From NCBI GenBank assembly GCA_025360565.1, contig JANYBY010000339.1:1-16563 (forward strand): a stretch of DNA of 16,563 bases, written 5' to 3'. The stretch is from Bacteroidota bacterium (lineage in GTDB: Bacteria > Bacteroidota > Bacteroidia > B-17B0 > Aurantibacillaceae). The translations under genes were made by a program, and so were the position numbers. Shown in pieces: positions 1 to 7,442 of the stretch (position 1 is the stretch's first letter; the number at the start of each line of letters is the position of its first letter). Under the pieces are notes generated by a model. The model was not told where the DNA came from. It did no database searches and worked only from the letters and a program-made list of their open reading frames with translations.

Positions 1-3000
1 CTTTCGGAACCGCCAACGAACCTATTATAGGTTTGGTAGGTTCAAACAATGTAACGATAAGAAATCTTGTTTTAACCTGCACACAACCTACTGGTTCTTT
101 AATTGATCGCGGAATTGCAATTATCAACCAATCGCCTGCCCTTGGAACTTCTTCTTGTTCCATAAAAAACACTACTGTAACACTGAACCGTTCAAACACT
201 TCTTCCATCGCGTTTGAAACAAGGCTGCCGGTTACACCAACTGTTTCAGGCGGTGCCAATTCAAGCAACACTTTCAAAGACATTTCAGTGAGCAATGTTT
301 ACAATGGCATTTTGCTTTCAGGTAACACAAATTTTCCGGATCTGAATAATGTCATCTCAACATCTACTCCAACCAATTATAATTTTATTGGCAGCGCAAC
401 CGCCAACGATATTGGTAATGGCGCATCAACTTGTTATGGCATTCAAGCGCTTAATCAAAGCGGTGTTACCATAAACAATACTCAAATTCAAAATCTTACT
501 GTAACCGGTTCTGTTTTGTTGGATGGAATATTTTTAAACGTGGTGCAGGGAACTTCATCTGTATTTAATAACAAACTATTTAATCTTAAAAACATAGGTG
601 CAGCAAGCACTTCAAACATTACAGGTATTCGCGCTAACATTGCTACTACCGGTACACACGAAATACGAGTGTATAATAATTTTGTTTCCGGTTTATCTTC
701 TGGTTACACAGGAGCCGCTTCGGCTCTTAGACAGTTAAAAGGAATTTTCCTTCAGTCGGCCGGCGGCGGTGTAAACACTACAACTATTAGTGTTGATTTT
801 AATAACGTTTCTATTGACGGTTCGGCAAATCCAAACATTTCAAGCACTTGTTATGAAATTGGAACAGCAGTTGGTCCGGTAATTAATACAAGAAATAATG
901 TGTTTGCAAATTTCACAGGTGCGCAAACAGCACCTGCACAACACATAACATGGTTTTCAACTTCCGTAAATTCGGTAGGTAACATTGGATCAATTTCAAA
1001 TTACAATGATCTGTTTGTGTTAAACCCAACCCAAGGATTTATTGGTATGGGCGCGGCAACAACTTATACAACTTTAGCAAACTGGCAAACAGGAATGACA
1101 CAAGACGCCAACTCAATTAATTGCGCGCCCGGTTATGTTAACAATACAAACGATTTGCACGTTGCAGGCCTTTGCCTTAACTCTGCCGGTAATAACGCAG
1201 GTATACCTTGGGTTACAACCGATATTGATAACGTGGCTCGCACAGGTCCGGATATTGGAGCGGATGAAATTGACGTTTGTGTAAGTGTAAATGGCGGAAC
1301 AATTACACCGGCATCTTACACACTTTGTGCCGGACAAGCCGTGTTATTAACCAACGTTGGCGCAACTGCCGGCGGGGGCATTGGATACCAATGGAAAAAT
1401 GCAGCTTTATTTAACGGGCCTTATTCTAATATTCTCGGCGCTAACGGTATTGCTTATAATACCGGAACATTATCAGCGGGAACATATTATTATTTACTCC
1501 AAACAACTTGCATTCCAAGTTCATTAACTGCGAATTCAAACACAGTAACTGTTTTAGTTAATCCATTACCAAGTGTAAGTGTTTCACCTGCCTCGGCCAC
1601 TATTTGTGTACCCGGCGGCTTGGCTGTTCCATTAACCGCTTCTGGTGCTAATAGCTATACATGGGGCCCGGCGGCCGGATTAAGCGGAACTGTTGGTGCA
1701 AACGTTAGCGCGTTTCCTGCATCTTCATCAGTTTATACTGTTACAGGAACAGACGTGAATGGCTGCGTTGCAACTGCAAGTACATCCATTAGTATTTTGG
1801 AAGCTCCAAGCATTGTATTACTGAGTGCATCGCCAACATTGGTTTGTTCGGGCGGTAATTCAAGTTTACAAGCAATGGGCGCGTTAACATCAACTTACAG
1901 TGTAACAAATATTACCTTTGCCCCAATACCAACTCCTTCGGTTGGTGTTACAACATTATGCAGCGCAGGTGTTGCAGTAACCCCTCTTGCCTCAGGAAAT
2001 TTAGATGACGGCGGTTGGTCAAATATTTCTATCCCTTTCAGTTTTAATTTCTTCAGCGCGGGCTATTCAAGTTTCGCAGTATCTACCAATGGGTTTTTGT
2101 CTTTGGGCGCAGGGTTACCATATACCTTTACAGGTTATGGAAGCCTTTTACCAAACGCGTTCTCGGCAAGGCCTTGTATTGGCGCAGTGTATTCTGACCT
2201 GAACTGGTCTACCGTTGGAACCGTAGAAACTTTTACAGCAGGATCAGCTCCAAACCGTATGGTTGTTGTTAACTGGACCGGTGGACAGTTTTATTTCGGT
2301 AGCGGTACTGTTACAGCGCAAGCAATTATTTATGAAACATCAAATAATATCGATGTGCATATTTTTCAATCAACCGGAAATAATACAGCGGTTGAAGGAA
2401 TACAAGATGCACCGGGCGCAAACGCAATTGTTGTGCCGGGCCGTAATTCAGTTTTATGGACCGTGGTAACTCCGGATGCATACAGATGGTCACCAAACGG
2501 TGGTGCCGTAACATACAGCTGGTCGCCTGCAACATATTTAAATTTTACAAACATACCAAACCCTATTGCAAATACCGTAACAAGCAGTATTGTATATACA
2601 GTTGCAATGACAGCAACAAACGGCTGCGTAAATTCGCCAACATTAAATTTGGCGGCGGATATTACACCAACAGTAACAATAAGCGGAACTAACACAATTT
2701 GCAGCAGCAACACCTTGAACTTAACTGCTAACGGAGCGGTTACTTATTCATGGAGTACAGGCGCGCTTACAAATACCATCGCGCAAACACCATCGGTTAC
2801 TACAACTTATTCGGTGATCGGTTATTCTTTATTTGGATGTACAGGAACAGCGGCAAAAACAGTAACCGTAAACACCACACCAACAGTTAGTGTTATAGGA
2901 ACCTCCACTTCATGCGCGGGCAGTATGATCAATTTGATCGCGAGCGGCGCAAATACCTATTCATGGAGTAACGGTTCAACACTTTCTGTAATTGCACCGT

Positions 3001-3584
3001 TTCCAACAGTAAGCACTGTTTACACCGTAGTTGGCACTTCAACGGCCGGATGCCCTAGCAGTGCTACAGTTAAATCAGTAACGGTTTACGCCTTGCCTAC
3101 TGCTACAATTACTGCTTCACCGCAGGGAACAATTTGTAAAGGAGAAACGGCACAGTTAATTGCCAGCGCGTTTGGAACGGATACCTACTCATGGAGCAGC
3201 GGACCTACTTCACCGATCATTTCTGTTTCACCAACTATTAGCACTGTTTATACATTAACAGTTGGAAACAATTTAACAGGCTGTAGTAACACAACTACCC
3301 TTAATTTAATTGTAAGCCTTTGTACAGGTGTGCAAAATCAATCATTTGCGTTAAGCGGATTATCAATTTATCCGAATCCGAATGCAGGAGAATTTACAGT
3401 TGAATTGAATAATGGCCTGCCTAAAGCAATTGTTATAACAGATGTTACCGGTAGAATTGTTTTAGAAAGCACAAGCATGAGCGATAGAATAAGTATTGAC
3501 CTTAAAGCTTTTGCAAACGGTATATATTATGCTAAGATCGAAAGCGATAACGCGGTGCAAGTATTTAAGATCGTGAAGCAATAA
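1..3584 (+). CDS. Large secreted multidomain protein with T9SS sorting domain (5' truncated)
   Basis: The reading frame is open to the left edge (codons from base 3 read FGTANEPIIG), so the gene starts outside the window; the TTG at 33 is not a credible start. Over 1,190 residues are visible. The first ~400 look like a right-handed beta-helix (recurring 'VTIRNL', 'VTINNT' turns) and end in PDIGADE, a motif often seen at the end of such Bacteroidota domains. Then come repeated Ig/PKD-like modules with a 'TIC...GA-TYSW...VYTV-GT--GC' pattern (roughly nt 1270-1560, 1560-1800, 1810-2660, 2660-2880, 2880-3090, 3090-3320). The third is interrupted by a nidogen-like beta-sandwich ('STNGFLSLG'). The last 74 residues (from nt 3360) are a type A sorting domain: SIYPNPNAGEF, ITDVTGR, GIYYAKI, KIVKQ. 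The protein should cross the outer membrane by T9SS and be surface-anchored or released. An adhesin-like role is inferred; no catalytic motif was seen. Confidence 0.9.
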   Translation, partial: FGTANEPIIGLVGSNNVTIRNLVLTCTQPTGSLIDRGIAIINQSPALGTSSCSIKNTTVTLNRSNTSSIAFETRLPVTPTVSGGANSSNTFKDISVSNVYNGILLSGNTNFPDLNNVISTSTPTNYNFIGSATANDIGNGASTCYGIQALNQSGVTINNTQIQNLTVTGSVLLDGIFLNVVQGTSSVFNNKLFNLKNIGAASTSNITGIRANIATTGTHEIRVYNNFVSGLSSGYTGAASALRQLKGIFLQSAGGGVNTTTISVDFNNVSIDGSANPNISSTCYEIGTAVGPVINTRNNVFANFTGAQTAPAQHITWFSTSVNSVGNIGSISNYNDLFVLNPTQGFIGMGAATTYTTLANWQTGMTQDANSINCAPGYVNNTNDLHVAGLCLNSAGNNAGIPWVTTDIDNVARTGPDIGADEIDVCVSVNGGTITPASYTLCAGQAVLLTNVGATAGGGIGYQWKNAALFNGPYSNILGANGIAYNTGTLSAGTYYYLLQTTCIPSSLTANSNTVTVLVNPLPSVSVSPASATICVPGGLAVPLTASGANSYTWGPAAGLSGTVGANVSAFPASSSVYTVTGTDVNGCVATASTSISILEAPSIVLLSASPTLVCSGGNSSLQAMGALTSTYSVTNITFAPIPTPSVGVTTLCSAGVAVTPLASGNLDDGGWSNISIPFSFNFFSAGYSSFAVSTNGFLSLGAGLPYTFTGYGSLLPNAFSARPCIGAVYSDLNWSTVGTVETFTAGSAPNRMVVVNWTGGQFYFGSGTVTAQAIIYETSNNIDVHIFQSTGNNTAVEGIQDAPGANAIVVPGRNSVLWTVVTPDAYRWSPNGGAVTYSWSPATYLNFTNIPNPIANTVTSSIVYTVAMTATNGCVNSPTLNLAADITPTVTISGTNTICSSNTLNLTANGAVTYSWSTGALTNTIAQTPSVTTTYSVIGYSLFGCTGTAAKTVTVNTTPTVSVIGTSTSCAGSMINLIASGANTYSWSNGSTLSVIAPFPTVSTVYTVVGTSTAGCPSSATVKSVTVYALPTATITASPQGTICKGETAQLIASAFGTDTYSWSSGPTSPIISVSPTISTVYTLTVGNNLTGCSNTTTLNLIVSLCTGVQNQSFALSGLSIYPNPNAGEFTVELNNGLPKAIVITDVTGRIVLESTSMSDRISIDLKAFANGIYYAKIESDNAVQVFKIVKQ
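3360..3584 (+). other. T9SS type A C-terminal sorting domain
   Basis: The final 74 residues of the large secreted protein carry the hallmarks of the Por-secretion/T9SS sorting domain: the 'YPNP' start, a central 'DVTGR' strand, the 'L..-G-YY-KI' strand and a basic terminal 'FKIVKQ'. In Bacteroidota this domain directs export by the PorU/SprA-type machinery and is usually removed at the surface. The family is recognised from sequence; cargo processing is not shown here. Confidence 0.9.
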
Positions 3585-3638
3585 ACGATTGTTGCCACAA
3601 AAAGAAACAATTCAGGTTAATAATTGATTTGTTTTTTG

Positions 3639-3680
3639 AACAGCTCCTTACGGGTCATCCGTGAGGAGCTGTTTTTTTTT
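3639..3680 (+). terminator. Intrinsic terminator of the large secreted protein gene
   Basis: AACAGCTCCTTAC pairs with GTGAGGAGCTGTT as a 13-bp stem with one G-U pair. It can be extended by two GG/CC pairs inside the loop and is followed by a nine-T run. No comparable U-tract forms on the opposite strand, so it should act only on + transcription from the gene ending 54 nt upstream. Confidence 0.88.
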
Positions 3681-3785
3681 GACAAACCTCACATAGGTTT
3701 TTTGCAAGTTTTTACTGAAAAGATGTAATACATTCATAAAGTTATCTAACAACTTTGTAACCGCAAACCATTAACGCGGGAAAAT
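3681..3785 (+). promoter_or_regulatory. Leader region of the baeRF-like gene with a possible -7 element
   Basis: This AT-rich gap follows the terminator and must hold the promoter of the next + strand gene. CAACTTTG at 3750-3757 differs from the Bacteroidota -7 consensus TAnnTTTG at one fixed position and lies 28 nt before the ATG at 3786. No convincing -33 TTG was found at normal spacing, so the call is weak. Confidence 0.25.
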
Positions 3786-3803
3786 ATGACATTTAAATCA
3801 ACT

Positions 3804-4180
3804 ATGGAAACAAATTAGGCATTTGGCTGGATCATTCGAACGCGCACCTGATCGAATTTAGCACCGAACAATCTGTGGCCAAAACCATCTCTTCCAACTT
3901 TACGCATGAAGATAAAGAACAAAGCCTTGAAAAAAGCGAACACTTAATACACAATAAGGAACAGCACCGACAACATGAGTATTACAAACAATTAGCGCAA
4001 GTGATACGTAATTATTCGGAAGTGATACTTTTCGGGCCAACCGATGCAAAAGTTGAACTGTTTAATATTTTAAAAGCGGATCATTATTTTAATAAAATAA
4101 AAATTGAAGTTAGGCAAGCCGATAAAATGACAGAGCCGCAGCAACAAGCCTTTGTAAGAAATCATTTTTATAAACTTTAA
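3804..4180 (+). CDS. baeRF/eRF1-like 'translational machinery' family protein, apparently frameshifted at the start
   Basis: From 3812 to the stop at 4180 one frame reads KLGIWLDHSNAHLIEF, then FTHEDKEQSLEKSEHLIHNKEQH, then VILFGPTDAKVELFNILKADHYF and a C-terminal ADKMTEPQQQAFVRNHF. I recognise this as a small Bacteroidota family related to bacterial eRF1-like 'translational machinery' proteins, in which 'WIDH-EA' and 'GP--AK-EL' are typical. That frame has no ATG: a TAA lies at 3794-3796 and the first GTG (3875) would delete the conserved WLDHSNAHLIEF segment. The ATGs at 3786 and 3804 are one frame off and reach TAG at 3816. One extra A in the run at 3812-3814 would give METKLGIWLDH..., a 125-residue protein. 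Either the gene is broken, or an A was lost in sequencing or assembly, or an unusual start is used. A link to ribosome rescue or stress is inferred only. Confidence refers to the gene, not its integrity. Confidence 0.7.
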
Positions 4181-4196
4181 AATTGGATACCTCAAA

Positions 4197-4367
4197 GTGA
4201 AAACAAATAAGCCTAAGAAAAAAAAAGTTACAAAAAACGTGGGTAAAACGGCGCCATTAATTAAGCAAGCTGTTAAAAATGGGGGTGAGCCAATTCATAA
4301 CATTTTTAAGGACAAACAAGCCGTGATAGCCTACTCTTTGTATGGGGAAATATTGTTTGAAATTTAG
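4197..4367 (+). CDS. Small Lys-rich hypothetical protein (56 aa)
   Basis: A GTG-initiated frame, 16 nt after the baeRF-like stop, encodes 56 residues. The N-terminal third is strongly basic (MKTNKPKKKKVTKNVGKTAP), followed by a mixed segment and an orderly C-terminal strand pattern, QAVIAYSLYGEILFEI. A disordered basic tail followed by a short hydrophobic-alternating end looks like a real nucleic-acid- or ribosome-associated small protein rather than random sequence, but I do not recognise the family. No ATG is available, and AAGTG is the only plausible start. It would be co-transcribed with the baeRF-like gene. The 43 nt to the convergent operon hold no visible terminator. Confidence 0.45.
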   Translation: MKTNKPKKKKVTKNVGKTAPLIKQAVKNGGEPIHNIFKDKQAVIAYSLYGEILFEI

Positions 4368-4410
4368 ATTTAAAAAATGATCCTTAAGTCAAAAACTAAA
4401 TAGATTTATT

Positions 4411-6462
4411 TCAATTCTTCACAGCCTCATACTTAACCGCTCCGCCTTTTCCAAACAAGCGTAGGGCCAACTCTTTGCCAATGCCTTCGGTTGATTTAAA
4501 TACCAATTGGCCATTTGCTACTACAATAATTCCGCTGCCCGTTGTTACATTAATGTTGGCTCTGTAAAACTCTCCCTTTTTTTCAAACTCAATAGTAGCC
4601 TCGGGAATATTAATATTTGATTCAGTGGTAAGATCTATATTACAGGATGTAAGATCTTCCTTGACTTTAGTTATATTTTCATCTTCCAATCCAATCGTGG
4701 TTAATTTCATTTTCATCTTTACCCCCGAAAACGGTATAAGTTGCGGAAATTCATCGTAATAATTAGCCATCGCAATGCCATTATCCCTGCCAATGCCATC
4801 GTATGATTTCGCGAGCACTTCATATAGCCGTGCCATGTATAATTTTTCGTAATTTTTTTTCACGGCGTTCTCATCTTCCACTCCTACCTGTCCTGCGGTG
4901 TTAATGTCATCCAACAATGTTTCACAGTCTTTAGCAGACGCCTCTTGCTCACCATCTTCATATTTAAATTTTGCCGAAAACAATCTGTAATATTTGTGAA
5001 TTTTTTTTCGCTTATCCGTTTCCTTGAGTTTATCGTACATCTTTTCAAAATAAGGCAAACTAAAATCCTTTAATAAATAAATGGTCTCGTCAAATGTTAC
5101 GGTTGATTCGCCGCAAAACAGATCGTAAACAACGCGTTTCCGTTCGGGATTATATGCCAAAGCATTTACCACCGCGTATTCCAATATCAATTTTTCCAGT
5201 TTTAAACTAAAAGTATTATACAGATCGCTAATAGAATACCACCAACCCTGATTAAAAAAACGGATCTGTTGTTCTTTTTTATCCAGCATTTGAATTCGAA
5301 GCAAATTAATTGTGAATTCGTATTGCGATTGCGTTAAGGTTGTATTAATGTGCAACTCTTTAAAGTTAAACGCTTTGGTTAAAAAGAAATCGCAGCTATC
5401 TAATTGTCCGTCGTATAAATAACTGCGCGCCAAAGCAATGTTATACCACCCAAAACCTGGCGTAGAGCCGCTTTCAACAATTTTAGCCTGCGCCAAATTA
5501 ATGGCATCTTTTGTTCGTGCGCCATAAATATAAAGGCTTGGTAAATAATAATCCTGTTCACTAAGCGAAAACTTCCGCCGGTAATAGGTTTTTGAATAAT
5601 ACCCAATGGCCTCTTCAAAATTTCCTATCTCATGCTGGTAATTGGCGTAATTGCCCCACGAAACACGATTACCATCTATTAATTTTTTATAATAATATTC
5701 AGCACTGTCATAATTCGCGTTATAATTATGTAAAAGTGCAAGGTAATGTTCCACCACCAAAACATCCTCCTCGCTTTGCCTCGATCCATACCAATAATCA
5801 TTCGCACTTTTGTTTTGTTTAATTTGTGTTAATTGCAAGTGACAAGCATTAAATGCCAGCTTTTCATTTTCTTCAATTGTATTTGCCAAAAAAGGATATT
5901 TATCTTTCTTAAAAAAACGGTTGCGGTGATAGATCCATGAACGCTCGCTGTTTATATTAAAATTATCCTTTTGAAAATTATAACTTTCGATCTTATTTAA
6001 AATAGCCATTGTAGAATCGGGCATTTCAATACTATTATATGCCAGCTTCAATGTCATTGTTAATTGATAAAAATCATCATATCGATTAGCGTATTGCTGA
6101 AAGTAGACCATTGAGGTGTATAAATTTTTTAATTTATCGCCGTAATCCTTTTCTAAAAGATAAAGCGCTTTATTTAATGGCACCAACGCGTATTTATAAC
6201 CCAAATAATCGGCCGCCCTCTCGTATTTATAAAGTCCTTCGTACATATAACCTACATAGTAAGTGCTATCGAGCCTTATAAACTCACGGCTGCGGGGCAA
6301 GGCATCTTTATCAGTGGGATAAACACCAATTCTTTTCGCGTCAATTTCATAACGCGCCGACGCATTTCCTTGTGCAAAGAAATGAAATTGTAACATCATT
6401 AAACCAATGAAGCAGACAAATTTTAAATATTTCTTTATTTTATACAATCGGATTATTTCCAA
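4411..6462 (-). CDS. Exported TPR-like protein, last gene of the MoxR operon
   Basis: The protein has 683 residues. A basic start and hydrophobic core (about residues 8-31, ending FHFFAQ) form a signal peptide, so the rest should be periplasmic or surface-facing. Most of the mature chain is helical with TPR-like pairs, clearest around 235-300 (YDSAEYYYKKL, NFEEAIGYYSKTYY) and 335-370 (YNIALARSYLYDGQLDSC). The last ~70 residues look like a separate beta domain (ATIEFEKKGEFYRANINV...GIIVVANGQLVFKS). The annotated TTG at 6462 lies inside the MoxR gene (23-nt overlap). A second in-frame TTG at 6447 would also keep the signal peptide, whereas the ATG pair further in would destroy it, so a non-ATG start is very likely. 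TPR proteins commonly accompany MoxR/DUF58 genes in Bacteroidota. A scaffold role is inferred. Confidence 0.85.
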   Translation of the reverse strand: MEIIRLYKIKKYLKFVCFIGLMMLQFHFFAQGNASARYEIDAKRIGVYPTDKDALPRSREFIRLDSTYYVGYMYEGLYKYERAADYLGYKYALVPLNKALYLLEKDYGDKLKNLYTSMVYFQQYANRYDDFYQLTMTLKLAYNSIEMPDSTMAILNKIESYNFQKDNFNINSERSWIYHRNRFFKKDKYPFLANTIEENEKLAFNACHLQLTQIKQNKSANDYWYGSRQSEEDVLVVEHYLALLHNYNANYDSAEYYYKKLIDGNRVSWGNYANYQHEIGNFEEAIGYYSKTYYRRKFSLSEQDYYLPSLYIYGARTKDAINLAQAKIVESGSTPGFGWYNIALARSYLYDGQLDSCDFFLTKAFNFKELHINTTLTQSQYEFTINLLRIQMLDKKEQQIRFFNQGWWYSISDLYNTFSLKLEKLILEYAVVNALAYNPERKRVVYDLFCGESTVTFDETIYLLKDFSLPYFEKMYDKLKETDKRKKIHKYYRLFSAKFKYEDGEQEASAKDCETLLDDINTAGQVGVEDENAVKKNYEKLYMARLYEVLAKSYDGIGRDNGIAMANYYDEFPQLIPFSGVKMKMKLTTIGLEDENITKVKEDLTSCNIDLTTESNINIPEATIEFEKKGEFYRANINVTTGSGIIVVANGQLVFKSTEGIGKELALRLFGKGGAVKYEAVKN

Positions 6463-7441
6463 CGGTTAAGTTTAATTTTTTTAATCGGTCTAGTTCCTTC
6501 GTTAAAATAGAAGCTAAAACCTTTTGTTTAGCCTCCTTGTTCTTAAAAATTAAACGGTGCTCTAATACGGCCCCGGTAATTTCGCTCAGATCATCTTCTG
6601 TTACAAATGTACGGCCATTAACTAAAGCAAAAGCTTTTAAACATTTTAAAAACGTAATACCGCTTCGGGTTGAAGCACCCAATATTATATCGGGGTGTTG
6701 TCTGGTTGCGCGTACAATGTTACTTACACTGCGGATGATCTCTTCATGAATAAATACTTTTTCGGTTTCGTTTTGTAAAAACAAAACTTCCTGCATACTT
6801 AACACCTGTTTAATATCGTTTAAGTTATTTTGGATCCCTAAATAATCTTTGTAAATATTTAATTCGGTAGCCTCATCCACGTAACCAAAATATATTTTTA
6901 TATAAAAACGATCTAGCTGTGCAGCCGGCAAGGGATAAGTGCCCTCCATCTCCACAGGATTTTGTGTAGCAATCGTAAAAAATAATTTCTCAAGCGGATA
7001 AGTTGTTTCGCCCATGGTAATTTGGTTTTCGGCCATACACTCTAACAAAGCAGACTGAACCTTTGGCGAGGCGCGGTTAATTTCGTCGGCCAATAATAAA
7101 TTACAAAATAAAGGTCCTTTTTTAAAAACGAATTCCTTTTTTACATCGTCAAAAATATGCGAACCGATCAGGTCCATTGGCAACAGATCGGGTGTAAACT
7201 GAATGCGCTTAAAATTGGCGGCGCCTGCCTTCTCTCCCGAAATACTTTTCGCAAGGGTTTTTGCCATCACGGTTTTTCCGGTGCCCGGATTGTCCTCCAT
7301 CAAAATATGGCCTTTTGCCAATAATGCGGTTAAAACAAATTGAATCTGTTTTCGTTTGCCGCGAATAACAGTTTCAATATTATCGGTTAGTTTTTGAATA
7401 TTGCCCAGGGCCTGTTCTATTTGTACATGTTGTTCTTCCAT
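6440..7441 (-). CDS. MoxR-family AAA+ ATPase
   Basis: The 333 residues are the usual size for MoxR proteins. Motifs in order: Walker A EDNPGTGKT (K56, T57), Walker B LLLADE (D119, E120) followed by INRASPKVQSALLECMAE, sensor 1 ATQNP (N161), the LDRF arginine (R178) and sensor 2 GASTRSG (R259). MoxR ATPases act in the cytoplasm as chaperone-like remodellers, usually with DUF58/vWA partners, and assist assembly or activation of envelope or metal-containing complexes. The ATG follows the transglutaminase gene's TAA by one base, and the 3' end overlaps the TPR gene, so translation is probably coupled. The family call is firm; the substrate is unknown. Confidence 0.96.
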   Translation of the reverse strand: MEEQHVQIEQALGNIQKLTDNIETVIRGKRKQIQFVLTALLAKGHILMEDNPGTGKTVMAKTLAKSISGEKAGAANFKRIQFTPDLLPMDLIGSHIFDDVKKEFVFKKGPLFCNLLLADEINRASPKVQSALLECMAENQITMGETTYPLEKLFFTIATQNPVEMEGTYPLPAAQLDRFYIKIYFGYVDEATELNIYKDYLGIQNNLNDIKQVLSMQEVLFLQNETEKVFIHEEIIRSVSNIVRATRQHPDIILGASTRSGITFLKCLKAFALVNGRTFVTEDDLSEITGAVLEHRLIFKNKEAKQKVLASILTKELDRLKKLNLTVGNNPIV

Positions 7442-7442
7442 T

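Noticed and set aside
33..35. TTG at 33 as the start of the large secreted protein
   Set aside because: The frame stays open upstream to the edge and the visible part begins mid-domain with no signal peptide, which a T9SS cargo requires.
2366..2713. 115-codon minus-strand ORF inside the large T9SS protein gene
   Set aside because: The + strand here encodes clear Ig-like and sandwich motifs continuous with the flanks; the minus ORF has no family features.
3804..3820. Programmed -1 frameshift at the start of the baeRF-like gene
   Set aside because: The heptamer does not fit X XXY YYZ, there is no obvious downstream stimulatory hairpin, and a shift after only four codons would be unusual; a homopolymer indel is simpler.
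4368..4410. Bidirectional terminator between the convergent genes
   Set aside because: No stem of useful length is present; the region is simply AT-rich.
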